Origin: Rhizophagus clarus | Taxonomy: Eukaryota > Glomeromycota > Glomeromycetes > Glomerales > Glomeraceae | Length of the DNA: 64,000 nt | Assembly (NCBI GenBank): GCA_015698045.1 | Contig: BLAL01000156.1 | Location: forward strand, 310,001 to 374,000 | Reading direction: 5' to 3' | In this document: positions 12,338-23,799 of the stretch, piece by piece | How the letters are laid out: each line of letters begins with the position of its first letter | Position numbering within the stretch: the first letter of the stretch is position 1 | The notes under the pieces: model-generated | Seen by the model: only the letters and a program-made list of their open reading frames with translations | Told to the model about the DNA's origin: nothing | Databases searched by the model: none | Translations under genes and position numbers: made by a program

Positions 12338-15300
12338 ATGTCGGAATCTCTAGATACAAGAACCAGAACCAAAGTGCATTGTTTCTGTAAAGAATGTAAC
12401 GGTAAATTGGTTGATCCAAGGACTAAACTGAAACATGAGTTAAAATATAAATTAAAATCTAATGCGAATAATAATTTTGGTAACAATTATCAAGAAAGTT
12501 CTTCAAATGTTATATCATCTGATGCTGTTGATGAAGATGTAATGGAATGCGACCCAATACAAGGGATAAATGATACATCACCTGATATAACTGAACAATT
12601 ATCCGAAGATATTGAACAATTGTCTGAAGATATTGAACCATTGTCCGAAGATATTGAACCATTACTCACAAGAAACTATTTCTTTTTAACAAAGAAGACA
12701 CCTATACATGAATCGGCAAAACATCGAACGATAAAGAAAGGAAAAATATCTGATCTTGTTCTTGAAAATTTATTATTGGATAATGTAAGAAACGAGAATG
12801 ATCAAGATGGGGATTCTGAAGATGATGACGATGAGGAAGTCAATTTTGCATCAACAGATTTCGATGACGGCGAACCAATTCTTCCTAACATTAACATTAA
12901 TGATAATTATACTTGGACTATTTTGTGGATATTACAATATCAACAACGATTTAAACTTTCCAATGTAGCTATAGATTCTTTGTTCAAGTTCTTAAGATTT
13001 TTTCTTTTGACAATAGATGAAAATAAATTTTCATCTTTTCCTTCCTCTTTATATATGGCTAAAAAGGTGTTGGGGATATCCACAACGATAATTAAATATG
13101 CAGCCTGTGACAGATGTCACAAATTGTATGATATAAAAGAATTATTAGACAATACTGAAATACCAACTTGCAGTTTTATAAACTATCCAAATCACAGAAT
13201 AGAACGATTTCGACAACAATGCAATAACCCTCTATTAACGAAAATAGATAGTAATAATAGTAGTAATAATCCCATTTTCCGTCCGATAATGACATTCCCG
13301 TTAATAAATATTAAGCAACAATTGACCCTTTTTTTTAATCGCAAAAATTTTGAAATGTCATGTCGGAAGTGGTCAGAAAGGAAAAACGGAACTGAAGCTT
13401 TATTCGATATCTATGATGGTAGGGTCTGGAAAAGTTTTACAGATGATGATGGTGCGCTGTTTTTTACAAAAGAATTTGCCGATACTCATATCGGATTAAT
13501 GTTAAATATGGATTGGTTCCAGCCATTCGTAAATTCACAATATTCTGTTGGTGTGATTTATGCCGTTTTTTGTAATTTGCCGCGTAATGAACGCTTCAAG
13601 CCACACAATATTCTCACACTAGCAGTAATGCCTGGTCCGAAAGAACCAAGCCAACATGAAATTAACAATTATTTGTATCCGATCGTTAACCAGTTAAATC
13701 GTTTGTGGAATGGCTATTTTATAAAAACAAACGAACACAACAACGGTCGATTTGTCCGTGGTGCAATCATTGGCTGTTCTAGCGACGTCCCTGCGTCTCG
13801 GAAATTATGTGGTTTCATCTCGGCTCGTATTGCATGCTACCGATGTTACAAATCGGCAAATTTTATAAACAATCAACCAAATTTTGGGGGGTTTGCAGAT
13901 TTAGACGACTGGTTTGTTGAGCGAGATATTAATGAAATAAGAGAAAAAGCAAGTGAGTGGAAACAATGTGCAACTGAAGAAGCACGAAGAGCCCATGTCT
14001 CTGAACATCATGTTCGCTGGTCGGAGATATACCGCTTGCTTTATTTTAATCCTGTTCGCTTTTGCGTGGTTGATCCTATGCATTGCCTTTTTCTCGGTGT
14101 TGCAAAATGGATCGTAACGAAACTCTGGATAGGCGAAGGTATATTAAATAACGAAAAGCTCAAAATTATGCAAGAGAGAGCTGACATGATAAAGTTCCCA
14201 AGTGACCTTGGACGCCGCCCTGTCAGAATAGCTACCGGTGAAGGATTCTCAAGTTTCACGGCGGACATGTGGAAAACCTTCATGTTAATTTTTGCAATAC
14301 CTATCACATGGAGTTTCCTTGGATACATCGACCGAAAAATTCTTGCATATTTCGTGCGCGCTTGCAAGATCTTAACAAACCGAGAGCTACAAAAAAATAT
14401 GTTAAATGAAGCGTTTACAAGACTGATAGAGATGAACAAATTAATTGAACAAAAATATGGTCAAGAAAAAATAAGTCCTAATCTGCATCTCTGTCTCCAT
14501 ATCTGTAAATGCGCATTAGACTATGGTCCTTTGTCCTCATTCTGGTGTTATAGCTTTGAACGGATGAACGGAATTTTAGGTACGTGATTTAATTTTTCCG
14601 ATTTGAAAATCTCAATGTTATTAATTATTTTTAAAAATTGTAGGTTCTTATAATAATAGCAGACGTAATATTGAACCTGAACTACTAAGAATTATGTCCG
14701 AAAATACAATCCTTCATTACTTCCTCTCAAATTGTGACAACGATCACTTATTTTCCTCCTTGGAGATAATAGAACCAAGAAAATCTGTTGGCAGCTTGGC
14801 TGCACTTGATGATTTTGCGAGCGATGAGTATCAAAATTTTATAAGACTATCTCTTATTGAGGAAGATTCGGCTTACGGAACGGAATGTTTTCCTGGGTTG
14901 CTAATGAAACCGCGCAAAGAAACTACCCTTCCAAACCAAATTTTGGACCTACTGGTAGAATTTTATAATAGTTTGTATAATGATTATTGTTTCATCTCCA
15001 TCTACTCTATAATAGGTTCAAATAACGGTACTGTCGTAAACCCTAGAATTATACAATATGGGAGAATAAGAATTGGGGCAGACATATATGGTTCTGTTCA
15101 GGCTGCTCGTCACGAAAAATCCTCATATATATTAGCTCGATTTGTACATTATGATGGATCGATCGATGTTTATCCCGGTCAAGTACAATTTTATTTTGAG
15201 CATACTATTCATTTAAATAGTTCACGATCATTAACCCATTCATTAGCGTTAGTCAAATGGTACAAACCGGTTCAAGATCATAGTACAAGATATTATTGCC

Positions 15301-15491
15301 AAGTAGATAACGACATAAAATCATGTAATATGGAATTATGGACAAATGAGTTTTATGATATGAGAAGAGACAGTATTATACCCATACATCATATAATAGG
15401 AAAATTCATTAAATGTAATTTTGATACTGGGACGAGAAAAACAAAAGAATATATGGCTGTGATTCCTTTAAATAAAAAAATTTCGTTTTAA
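12338..15491 (+). CDS. CACTA-like (Tnp2/Plavaka-type) transposase of E1
   Basis: Two exons, 12338-14579 and 14644-15491, are joined in phase by a 64-nt intron (GTACGT..TTGTAG), giving 1029 aa. It has an N-terminal Cys cluster (CFCKEC, residues 16-21), an acidic linker with repeated EQLSEDIE, a second CxxC (CDRC near 256), then the core: DVPASRKLCGF near 481, ACYRCYK near 498, VDPMHCLFLGVAKW near 577 and LLIxNxxR-free C-terminal segments with FVHYDGSIDVYPG and PIHHIIGKF near 990. The order 'DVPA-R-GF, Cys knuckle, DPMH-LFLG, C-terminal H-IIG' is the layout of Tnp2-like CACTA/Plavaka transposases. It would cut the element ends and integrate them. I do not assign the catalytic acids by eye. The ATG follows a poly-A run, so an additional upstream exon cannot be excluded. 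Confidence 0.8.
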
Positions 15492-17310
15492 AAACTTTAT
15501 ATAATATAAAATGAATTATATGTAAAATCGGAATGGCGAATTCAATTATAGCATTTGTATTTGATTAAATTATAACAATCATTTTTTTTGGCACAAGAAT
15601 AACGATAAAGGTTACATATACCGTAATTAATTCTAACCGCGTGAAAAATCAGATAATTCAGATAACAAGAGATCTTATTTTGAGCCGGCAAAGTTGTATT
15701 GCAAATCGGTCTTTTATTACGGCATTACGATACAAGCACCATACTTTGTGATTAATAACTCTAATCATGTAATAATTTTTAGATATCAAAGGTTTATTTT
15801 ATTTTAATTAAATATCACATAAAGTATAAAACAATTATTCTGGCTATATAAATACATTTAAGGCCGGCAAAGCTGTATTGCAAATCGGCCCTTCTTATTT
15901 GAAAAGGGTAACAATTACATTAAATTAATACGGCACTTATTCAAAAATGTTTAAAAATGTTGCAACTTAATTCTCCAATAATCATCATTGTTATAATCAA
16001 GTTACTTACGACTTAAGCCTACTTTGATTATAAATAAAACGGCACTTCGCACAGACAGAGCTCATGATATATGAGTTATCCCATCATGCCTATTTTACCC
16101 CTTGATAAAGGATTTTCGTTGCATGTACTTTCCTAATCAATGATAATCAAAGTTACTTACGACTTAAGTCTACTTTGATTATAAATAAAACGGCACTTCG
16201 CACAGACAGAGCTCATGATATATGAGTTATCCCATCATGCCTATTTTAACTATGATTAAAGAATTTACATTATTATTGTAAATATTTTACTCATAAGTCA
16301 TAATGATATCTATTTAGACTTCGACGAATAATGCGACAGAGGAGGCGGAATTATCATAACCAAAATTCGAAGCGAGAGGTCTATGTATAGTAAATAGATC
16401 ATCAACTTTGGTACCAGAGTTATTTACAAACTTTAGGTGGCCACCTAGTCCACCTTTCCTATAACACACTATGCACGACGGCAAACGGTATAGGAGGCAG
16501 ACTCTTCTTTCAGAAAGAAAGTTTTTTTTTGAAAAAAAAAAAAAATAGTACAATTAAATAGCGTTTAATTAAATGTGATTAATTAACTTTTTAGGAATAG
16601 GCCTTATCAATGCGATCTCATCAGTTTCGATTATCACTGTTCAACCTTATGAATACTTCAGTTATTGTTTGTGAAATCGAACCAACTGGGAATTCAATGT
16701 ACAAAACAAGTAGAATATTTAGAATAGTATCTTATATTTATTAGTATAATAAATAATTTCAAAAATCCTATGATGTAAAATTACGAAATATTACAATTTA
16801 AATATCGGCAAAGGCTATTTTAAATAGAGTAAAATCTTTATTCGACCTGTGTCAAAAGCGGTAAAGTTTACACTAAATATAATATCTCCGGTTTAAATAT
16901 CAGCATTTAATTAAAAAAAGGTAAAAATCGGCCGCTAAAATCGGCATTTCTGGATGAAAAATCGGAAGTTAACAAAAATCGGCAAAAAATTAGTAAAATA
17001 ATCGGCAAAGCCTTATTGAAGTCGGCAAGGGAATTTTAAATAAGATAAAATCCTTTATTCGAACTATACGAAAAGGGTAAAGTATATAATAAATATAATA
17101 TCTCCGGTTTAAATATCGGCATTTATTTAAAAAAAGGTAAAAATCGGCCGCTAAAATCGGCATCTATGACTGAAAAATCGGAATTTAACAAAAATCGGCA
17201 AAAATAGATATGGCTATACTAAAATAAGCAAAATTTGGCATATTCTATATTGAAGTCGGCAAGGCTATTTTAAATAGAGCAAAATCCGATTTTTTTTCAT
17301 TCGACCTGTG
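15492..17310. repeat. E1 right subterminal region
   Basis: Contains a direct duplication of about 115 bp (15993-16107 and 16143-16258, two or three mismatches) whose units include CTCATGATATATGAGTTATC and the inverted pair TAATCAAAGT..ACTTTGATTA. Two GCCGGCAAAG..TTGCAAATCGG repeats lie at 15682 and 15862. From 16840 to 17290 there are direct repeats of about 205 bp with AAATCGGCCGCTAAAATCGG and TATCTCCGGTTTAAATATC. An internal copy of the terminal phrase TTCGACCTGTG sits at about 16845. No gene is present. Confidence 0.6.
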
Positions 17311-18129
17311 TGTCTAAAGTAGTTTATATTATAAATTGTATATAAAATGTAATTATTGAAAATAGTAATAAGTATTTGAGAGTTCATCTGGTCAATCACA
17401 ATTTAAAGGAGTGAGTGTATCATTTTAAAATCCCTTCGATTTAATAATTCGTCTTCAAATTCGCTGCTTAATAAAATATCAAACTGAACTAAATCTTTTT
17501 AATTTGTATTCACTGGTCAAAATCGATGCTATCGGGTACATATCAGATACATATCAGCTACCTGATATGTACCCAATATGTGTAAAATATGTGTATGCTA
17601 TTTAATAATACTACACATATCAGGTACCCGATATGTACCTGTCAAATGCAGAAAATCGGTGACATATAACATACATATCGGGTACATATCTCATACATAT
17701 TGGGTAGTTAAATATCGGTTACATATCATAGATTTATTGGGTACCCGATATATTTTAAAAAATATCGGACAGATATTATACACTTATCGGATAGTGCTAA
17801 TAAGTATCCTATATATACCCGATATGTATCCTATTTGTATTTGAAATATAAGCATAATTTCATAATTTTCACACATATTGGATAGCCAAAAAGTATAGCA
17901 TTTATGGGGCATTAATAGTAGTAGATTTATAATTTAAATACAATTGTAATTTAAAAGTAATTTAATTCATTTAATTGTAATTACTGAAAGTTTTATTTAT
18001 ATTTTCAATCGATAATAAAAAAAAATATTATACAAAAAATATTATAAAAAAAATTCACTACTCTTTACACAAATTTACAATTAATGTTCACTTGTTTGCT
18101 TGTTTTTATTTCATTATATCTATTTAATT

Positions 18130-18700
18130 TGAAAGAAAGTAAAATATTAGTAATAAAAGTGTTAGTATGAATATTAGTAGAAGTGTTAGCAAAAGAAAAG
18201 GAACGTTAATAAAAAAATTTTGACATTAGAAAGTGTTAGTATTAATGTTAGTATGAAAGTAGAAAAGGAACGTCAATAAAAAAAATATAAAGTATAAGTA
18301 TTAATGTTAGTGTTAATGTTAATAGAAGTGTTAGTAAAAGTAAGGAATAAAAAATGTTTAACAGTAGAACATTGTTAGTATGAACGTTAGTAGGAGGAAA
18401 CACATTAGAAAAAAATATTAGTAAGAGTGTTAACAGGATGAAAAAAGAAATTTCAACAAAAAATGTACCTTTGTATTTATTTTTTAGAAAAACCAATAAA
18501 GTAAAAAACTCGATAGTAAAACATTGTTTAGGACGTTAGTAAGAAGAAATACATTGGAAAAATATATTAATAAGAGTGTTAAGAATAACATAATAATGGG
18601 AAAAGAAATTTCAACAAAAAATATACCTTTATCTTTATTTTTTAGACAAAAACAATAAAGTAAAAATTTGAGAGAGAGAGAAAAAAGTTTTGAAAAAAAA
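18130..18700. repeat. TTAGTA-rich and 175-bp direct repeats inside E6
   Basis: Many copies of GTTAGTA/AGTGTTAGT occur between 18140 and 18440. A block containing AAATTTCAACAAAAAATG, then TACCTTTGTATTTATTTTTT, is present twice (about 18440-18515 and 18605-18675). Downstream, 19040-19100 holds tight palindromes of AACTCGAGTT. No coding sequence is seen. Confidence 0.5.
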
Positions 18701-19604
18701 AAACGATAAATAAATAATTAAATCGTGATCGTGCAATCACATGATCAACAAAATTATCAATTTTTATTGGTTATTTGAGTAATATTATATTCAGCCACAT
18801 CAGCCACAAAATTGGTCACCTATCGAATGCACAAGTCAATATTAGCGAAGAAGCACAAACTTGATTATTCACTATTCGTGCTCAACTTGAGTTGATAAAA
18901 TTATTAAAAAATCACTGATTTTATTAAATTTATCAGAATTTTTATACCTAATTAAAGATGATTAAATTAAGTTTTACTACTGATTTCATTATAACGTTAC
19001 CAACTTTTTTGTTAATCTTGGATATTTTATTTTGAATTTAAATTGTTCGCTTTGAACTCAAGTTGAACTCGAGTTCAACTCGAGTTTAACTTGTTCGCTC
19101 AAGATCTTTGTGTAATGTATTGTAGATCTGTAATTGTTTTATTTGTAGTCTATAATTGGCAAAAACTTATTATAAACCAAAATAAAAAACACTATTTATT
19201 TACGTATCTGTATTATTAGATTTTACCTTTTTTAGATTTGATATATAATTAAAAAGAAGACCTTTATCTTGATATTTTGGAATCATGATCATAACAATTG
19301 ACTTTAGGTCGAGTTTAACTTGTTCATTGTGATTGATTATATTGTAGATCTGTATCTGTATTATAATTAATATAAAGAAGACGGATCATAACAATCATGA
19401 CATATTTGAGAAATTAGAACAATTTACGTAAATGTTTTTGAAGGATAATTAATATAATAATACAAGGTGATAAAAAATTGTTTATAAAAAGAGGTTTCAT
19501 TTTTTTTTTCTTACAATAAATTTGTTGTCGTTATTTTTATTATATATTCTTTTTCTTAAAACTTGTTGCCGTTATTTTTATTATTATATATTCTTTTTCT
19601 TAAA

Positions 19605-20211
19605 ATGCCCGCAAATTGGACTGATGCAATAACTGAATATTTAATAAGATATAGGAGGTAAAAAATTAAATGAAAACTAATAAATAACTTTGATCATATT
19701 CTAGTTTTTTTTTCTCTTACGTTTCCTGATCTAAAAATTAAATAAATAATGTAAAGGAGAAGGACCAACTACTACTATGACATATCTGGGAGGGACCGCT
19801 CTGAATTCTGGAAGAGCCTAGCTCGAAGAATTCAGAGACGGTTCTGCGTGAGGTTCACTGGCCAACAGGTAGAAAGAAAGTGGAGAAACTTGGTCAGAAA
19901 TTTTAATGTTAGTAAAATAATAATAAATCATAAAAAAAAAATAAAAAAAAATAAAAAATTAATAGTATTAACATTTTTAGAATTTCTGTGAATGGAGGAA
20001 TGGTGCGCAAAATGGAAGGTGGTCCTAGGAAGGAGAAAGATATTATAGGCAGTTCCGCACAAGGTTTTGGGACAGACCTGGTAATTATTAAGAATTTTTT
20101 TAATTTATATTTAAGTTATTTAAGTTCTAAATTTATATATATTTCTTAGGGAACCACCACAATCGTAGGCGGCGTAGAAACACTGCGTATTGGTGGCCTC
20201 AGAATCTGTAA
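19605..20211 (+). pseudogene. Myb/SANT-like (trihelix-type) DNA-binding protein, copy 1
   Basis: Four exons fit with correct phases: 19605-19657, 19757-19907, 19981-20080 and 20150-20211. The product would be about 121 aa and contains a single in-frame TAG at 20026. Key features are WTDAITEYLIRYR, SGRDRSEFWKSLARRI, FTGQQVERKWRNLVRNF, GERYYRQFRTRFWDRP and a basic HHNRRRRR tail. The spaced W/F residues with QQxxxKWRNL match the third helix of Myb/SANT (Myb_DNA-bind_4-like) domains. A homologous copy lies at 23.8-24.6 kb inside another element. One nonsense codon in otherwise clean exons suggests recent inactivation, or tolerated truncation. A transposon-encoded DNA-binding accessory role is inferred. 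Confidence 0.6.
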
Positions 20212-20963
20212 ATTATATTTTTTTATTTTTATTTTTTTTTATATTTTGTATTTTTTATATTTTATTTTTATTTTTATTTTTTATTTATATTTTTATATTT
20301 TTATTATTTTTATTATTATTATTTTTTTATTTTTTATTATCTTTTATTATTATTATTTTTTATTAAATATATATATTCTATATAGTCATCTAATTATTAT
20401 TTTAATATTTTTACTATTTTATAATTTGAAATTAAAAAATTCGACCTCAATTATAAGTAATTAAAGCTTATTATAATAAATTGCTTTTATTCAATAAACA
20501 TTCATTTTTTTTTATTAAAGTATTAATTAAATAAACAATCTGTCGTCATACAGATCTAATACCGCTGATTCTTCCAAAATGTTACTAAAATCTTTCTATA
20601 GATCAAATTGAGAGAACTAATCTATCAATTTACAATATAAAATCTTGAAATAATCTTTCACATTTTCAAAATACGTGATCAAACTCATTTTTGCTAAACT
20701 GCCAAAACCTTTTGGCATTTACATGCAATAGTTTCGGCATTTTAATTTAATTTGATGATCATTGATTATCATGATCAATTTATTTTTACGGTTTTCTAAA
20801 TCATGATTTTTTTTTTATTTTTTTTTTAGGTTGCTGGACTCCCAGACTTGGAATGTAAGGAGGAAGGGAGGGATATTTTTTGAATATTAAAGAAACAGTT
20901 TTAACGTTTCTTTTATTTATTTTAGGTTGCAGTTAGTTTCCCTTGTTCCTATTGATCCTAACG

Positions 20964-21004
20964 TGATCACGATTAAGAAAAGTTTGAGCAAACTTTTCTT
21001 AAAA
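20964..21004. repeat. hairpin motif AAGAAAAGTTTG
   Basis: TTAAGAAAAGTTTG, two bases, then CAAACTTTTCTTAA: a near-perfect inverted repeat preceded by CGTGATCACGAT. The same hairpin, with GTGATCATG next to it, forms a tandem array at 42485-42735 in another transposon. Confidence 0.6.
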
Positions 21005-21899
21005 TTGTATTATAAATGACTGTAACTTTTTTATTAATTTATTGTAATAAAATATGTAATAAAATAAAAATATTAACAATAATAATTATAAACACTTTAC
21101 AAAAAATTTATAAACTTGATAATACATTCAACAAATAAGACAATAAAAATTTTTAACTACATTAAACGAATTAAAAATTTCTAAAAAGAAAAATCTATAA
21201 AGAAAGTAAACTCTAAAAAATTTCTTAATATGTTATATAATATGAAATCTAACGTATTAAAATTTGTATCACATATCGGGTACCTGATATGTGTAAGATA
21301 GAACTGTGCCTGATATATATTAAATAACATATCAGTAATCAATAGTTTAGATATCAGGGTTTTGGTAATTAAGCATATTTTGAAGTGTAATAAATCGGGT
21401 ACCCAATATGTAAAAATACCTGATATTTATCTGATTAGCCACCGATATATAAGTCCCCAATATGTACCCGATAGAATTGATTTTGACCAGTGATTATCAT
21501 TCCATTTTTTTTATATTCTCATTAAACAATCTTAACAATAGAATACATTTTAATTCTAAAATAATACTCCTATCTTCATGCAAACAACAAACAAATTAAT
21601 TAAAAATGATAATCAATTTGATGTTTCAATAAAGATTTCAAAATTATTATTATAATCAAAAAAAATTGTATAAACATTTATTAAATTATTTTGATTATAT
21701 TAATAAGGTAAAAAGAAATGAATAGTTTATTCAGCCAAGCAACTTTAATATTAAAGATTCTGAAAGAAAAATAGTAATAAATATTTTATTAAATTAGGAA
21801 AATTTTTCAGATTCAGTTTTTTTTTCAGATTTGATGAAGAAAATGGAATAAATAGTCAGAATTAAGGTAAAATAAATTCAAATTCATAACTTATTGTTT

Positions 21900-22420
21900 T
21901 AAATAGTATTTTTCTTGATATAATTCATTCAGAATCTAACGACATAATAATCCATTCTCCAAGAATACTAATTCCATATGATGCATTTACTACTTTAACT
22001 TTATTGTCACTGACTTTACCATTTTTTAATAATTCTATATATCCATTAATTTGTTTTAATGCATTATCCAATATGGTTTATAATGTAATAAGTTGGTAAT
22101 TATTTTTTTCTAAACAAAAAAAATAATAATCCATCTTTAATAACTCTTCTGATTTATTTTTTAATTTATTATCCAATACTTTTAATAAATCGTAATCAAC
22201 ATTTTTATTCACTGTTTTATTTTTTTGCTATGAAGTTCCTACATTGATATGACTTTTAATTCAAGAACTAAATTTGATTTTGAAATAACTTCCTGTTGTT
22301 CTTTACTCAATCCACACATAAAAATATTGATAAACTTATACTGATTACTTTTGTTAGGCTTTTTATTTTTGATAACAAGTCTCATTTCAGAAACCCATTT
22401 TTCATTTGGCAATAGTAGTT
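21900..22420 (-). pseudogene. fragment of a conserved unknown protein, copy 2
   Basis: Minus-strand frames contain ALKQINGYIELLKNGKV (near 22010-22070) and, upstream, SNLVLELKVIS (near 22260-22290), matching the fragment at 7.1-7.4 kb in order and spacing. Frames shift several times and stops interrupt it. The repetition of this fragment next to transposons suggests a dispersed, decaying multicopy family. Confidence 0.35.
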
Positions 22421-22430
22421 CTATAGTGGA

Positions 22431-22462
22431 CTGGATAACACTCTTATAAGAGTGTTATCCAG
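22431..22462. repeat. perfect 32-nt palindrome
   Basis: CTGGATAACACTCTTA is followed directly by its reverse complement TAAGAGTGTTATCCAG. Further GTGTTATC copies follow within 45 bp. Confidence 0.85.
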
Positions 22463-22989
22463 TTGCGTTATAGTGTTATCTGTTATGATATAATGTTATC
22501 TAAGTTACTGTTTTTACTGTTCTATGGCTATTTTATTGTTTTGTAGATATTTGCTTGTTTTTATTACTCTATCCTCTTTTTTATTACTTTCTAGCTATCT
22601 GCTTGGTTTCATTGCTTTGTGGTCTTTTTGTGGCCAAGAAGCTAGGCCGGCAACATTTCTGGCTTGGGTTGCAGGCTATTCCCCGTTACTTTCCTATCAC
22701 ATTCGAGGTGGTGGTTGGTTGGAGGTTTGGAGATGCCCATTTGATTGCCGGATGAGACATGAAGTGCCGAATTATCCATCTATTTGCTAAAGATGTACCG
22801 CAATCCATTCACTCACTTTTTGATTGCCGGGGATGAGGCATGAAGTGCTGAATTAGTTCAGGCTATATTGCTTTCATACCCTTTTTTGTGCATTCTCCTG
22901 AGTCTTTTCACCTTCCTGACCTCTTTCCTGCCTATTGCCGGTAGGCCCCCAAGTTCTAACTTTTTATTTTCTTTCCTATATATAATTCC
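22463..22989. other. GC-richer non-coding island with internal duplication
   Basis: From about 22610 to 22960 the base composition is clearly less AT-rich than the surroundings. TTTGATTGCCGGATGAGACA, followed by TGAAGTGCCGAATTA, occurs at about 22740 and again, slightly changed, at about 22825. Short open frames exist on plus (22524-22790) but resemble no protein I know. It may be part of an RNA gene or a SINE-like repeat; no A/B boxes could be confirmed. Confidence 0.35.
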
Positions 22990-23009
22990 ATCAGGAAATT
23001 TTATAGGGT

Positions 23010-23565
23010 GAAAAATTGCATAAGTTTACGATTTTGTAAGTTTACGAAAGTTTATGGCATAATATTTCGAAAAATTTTGAAATATTACATAAGTTTACAA
23101 TTTCGTAAGATTTATGTGATATTACAGTCAAAATATTACGCAAGTTTTCAATATCGTAAGATTTATGCAATATTACGGTCAAAATATTACGCAAGTTTTC
23201 AATATCATAAGATTTATGCAATATTACGGTCAAAATATTTTGAAAATTTACGAGACTGTAAACCTGCATAATATTACGGTTGAAATATTTCAAAAATTTA
23301 CGAAACTGTAAACCTGCGTAATATTACGGTCAAAATATTCTGCAAATTTACGAAACTGTAAACCTGCGTAATATTACGGTTGAAATATTTCGAAAATTTA
23401 TGAGACTGTAAACCTGCGTAATATTACGGTTGAAATATTTCGAAAATTTACGAAACTGTAAACCTGCGTAATATTACGGTTAAAATATTTGAAAATTTAC
23501 GAGACTGTAAACCTGCGTAATATTATGGTTAAAATATTTCAAAAATTTAATATTACTATTCGATC
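23010..23565. repeat. tandem satellite, about 55-bp units, left arm of E7
   Basis: About ten units of GCGTAATATTACGGTTGAAA then TATTTCGAAAATTTACGA and GACTGTAAACCT. Units near the outer end are more diverged. The open frames seen here on both strands follow the repeat period and are not genes. Confidence 0.8.
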
Positions 23566-23799
23566 GTTAAAGCTGCGTATGCAGTAGAACGTATACAAGG
23601 GGCATGTGATACTATTGAATAATCAAAAATAATATAAACACCTTTTCTTTTATATAAACACCTTTTTTTTAAGTTTGGGAAAACAAATTTATTTTTATTT
23701 ACGAATTTTTTATTATTTACAATTTTTATGTTAAAATTAAAGTAAATTCTAATTTTTATTATAACTTAATAAAAACATACACATTTGATACTTGTTCGC

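Larger units (their letters stand above)
7630..17310. mobile_element. E1: complete CACTA-like DNA transposon with two divergent genes
   Basis: Both ends carry the same 24-bp inverted repeat beginning CACAGGTCGAATGAAAAAAA. The host triplet TGT is present at 7627-7629 and again at 17311-17313, giving a 3-bp target duplication as expected for CACTA/EnSpm-type elements. Total length is 9681 bp. Contents: left subterminal repeats (7630-8640), the RS-protein gene on minus (10669 to 8662), a shared intergenic region, the transposase on plus (12338 to 15491) and right subterminal repeats. Both genes read without stops once introns are removed, so the copy could be autonomous. The ends match those of E2 and E4 in this window. 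Confidence 0.88.
17511..21492. mobile_element. E6: CACTA-like element with a Myb/SANT-like gene
   Basis: The left end is CACTGGTCAAAATC and the right end is its inverse GATTTTGACCAGTG. The triplet ATT stands at 17508-17510 and 21493-21495. Length is 3982 bp. Subterminal arrays at both ends consist of near-palindromes of the form ACATATC-GGTACC-GATATGT (for example near 17615, 17640, 21265 and 21400). No transposase is seen; the only gene-like content is the Myb/SANT-like pseudogene at 19605-20211, so the element is probably mobilised in trans. Confidence 0.82.

Noticed and set aside
17578..17844. 88-codon plus frame with repeated Tyr/Ile/Gly phrases
   Set aside because: It follows the GATATGTACC subterminal repeats of E6 and has no protein features.
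23008..23293. Open frames on both strands with repeated ILRSKYYASFQYRKIY-like units
   Set aside because: Produced by the 55-bp satellite of E7, whose period keeps frames open; no independent evidence of coding.
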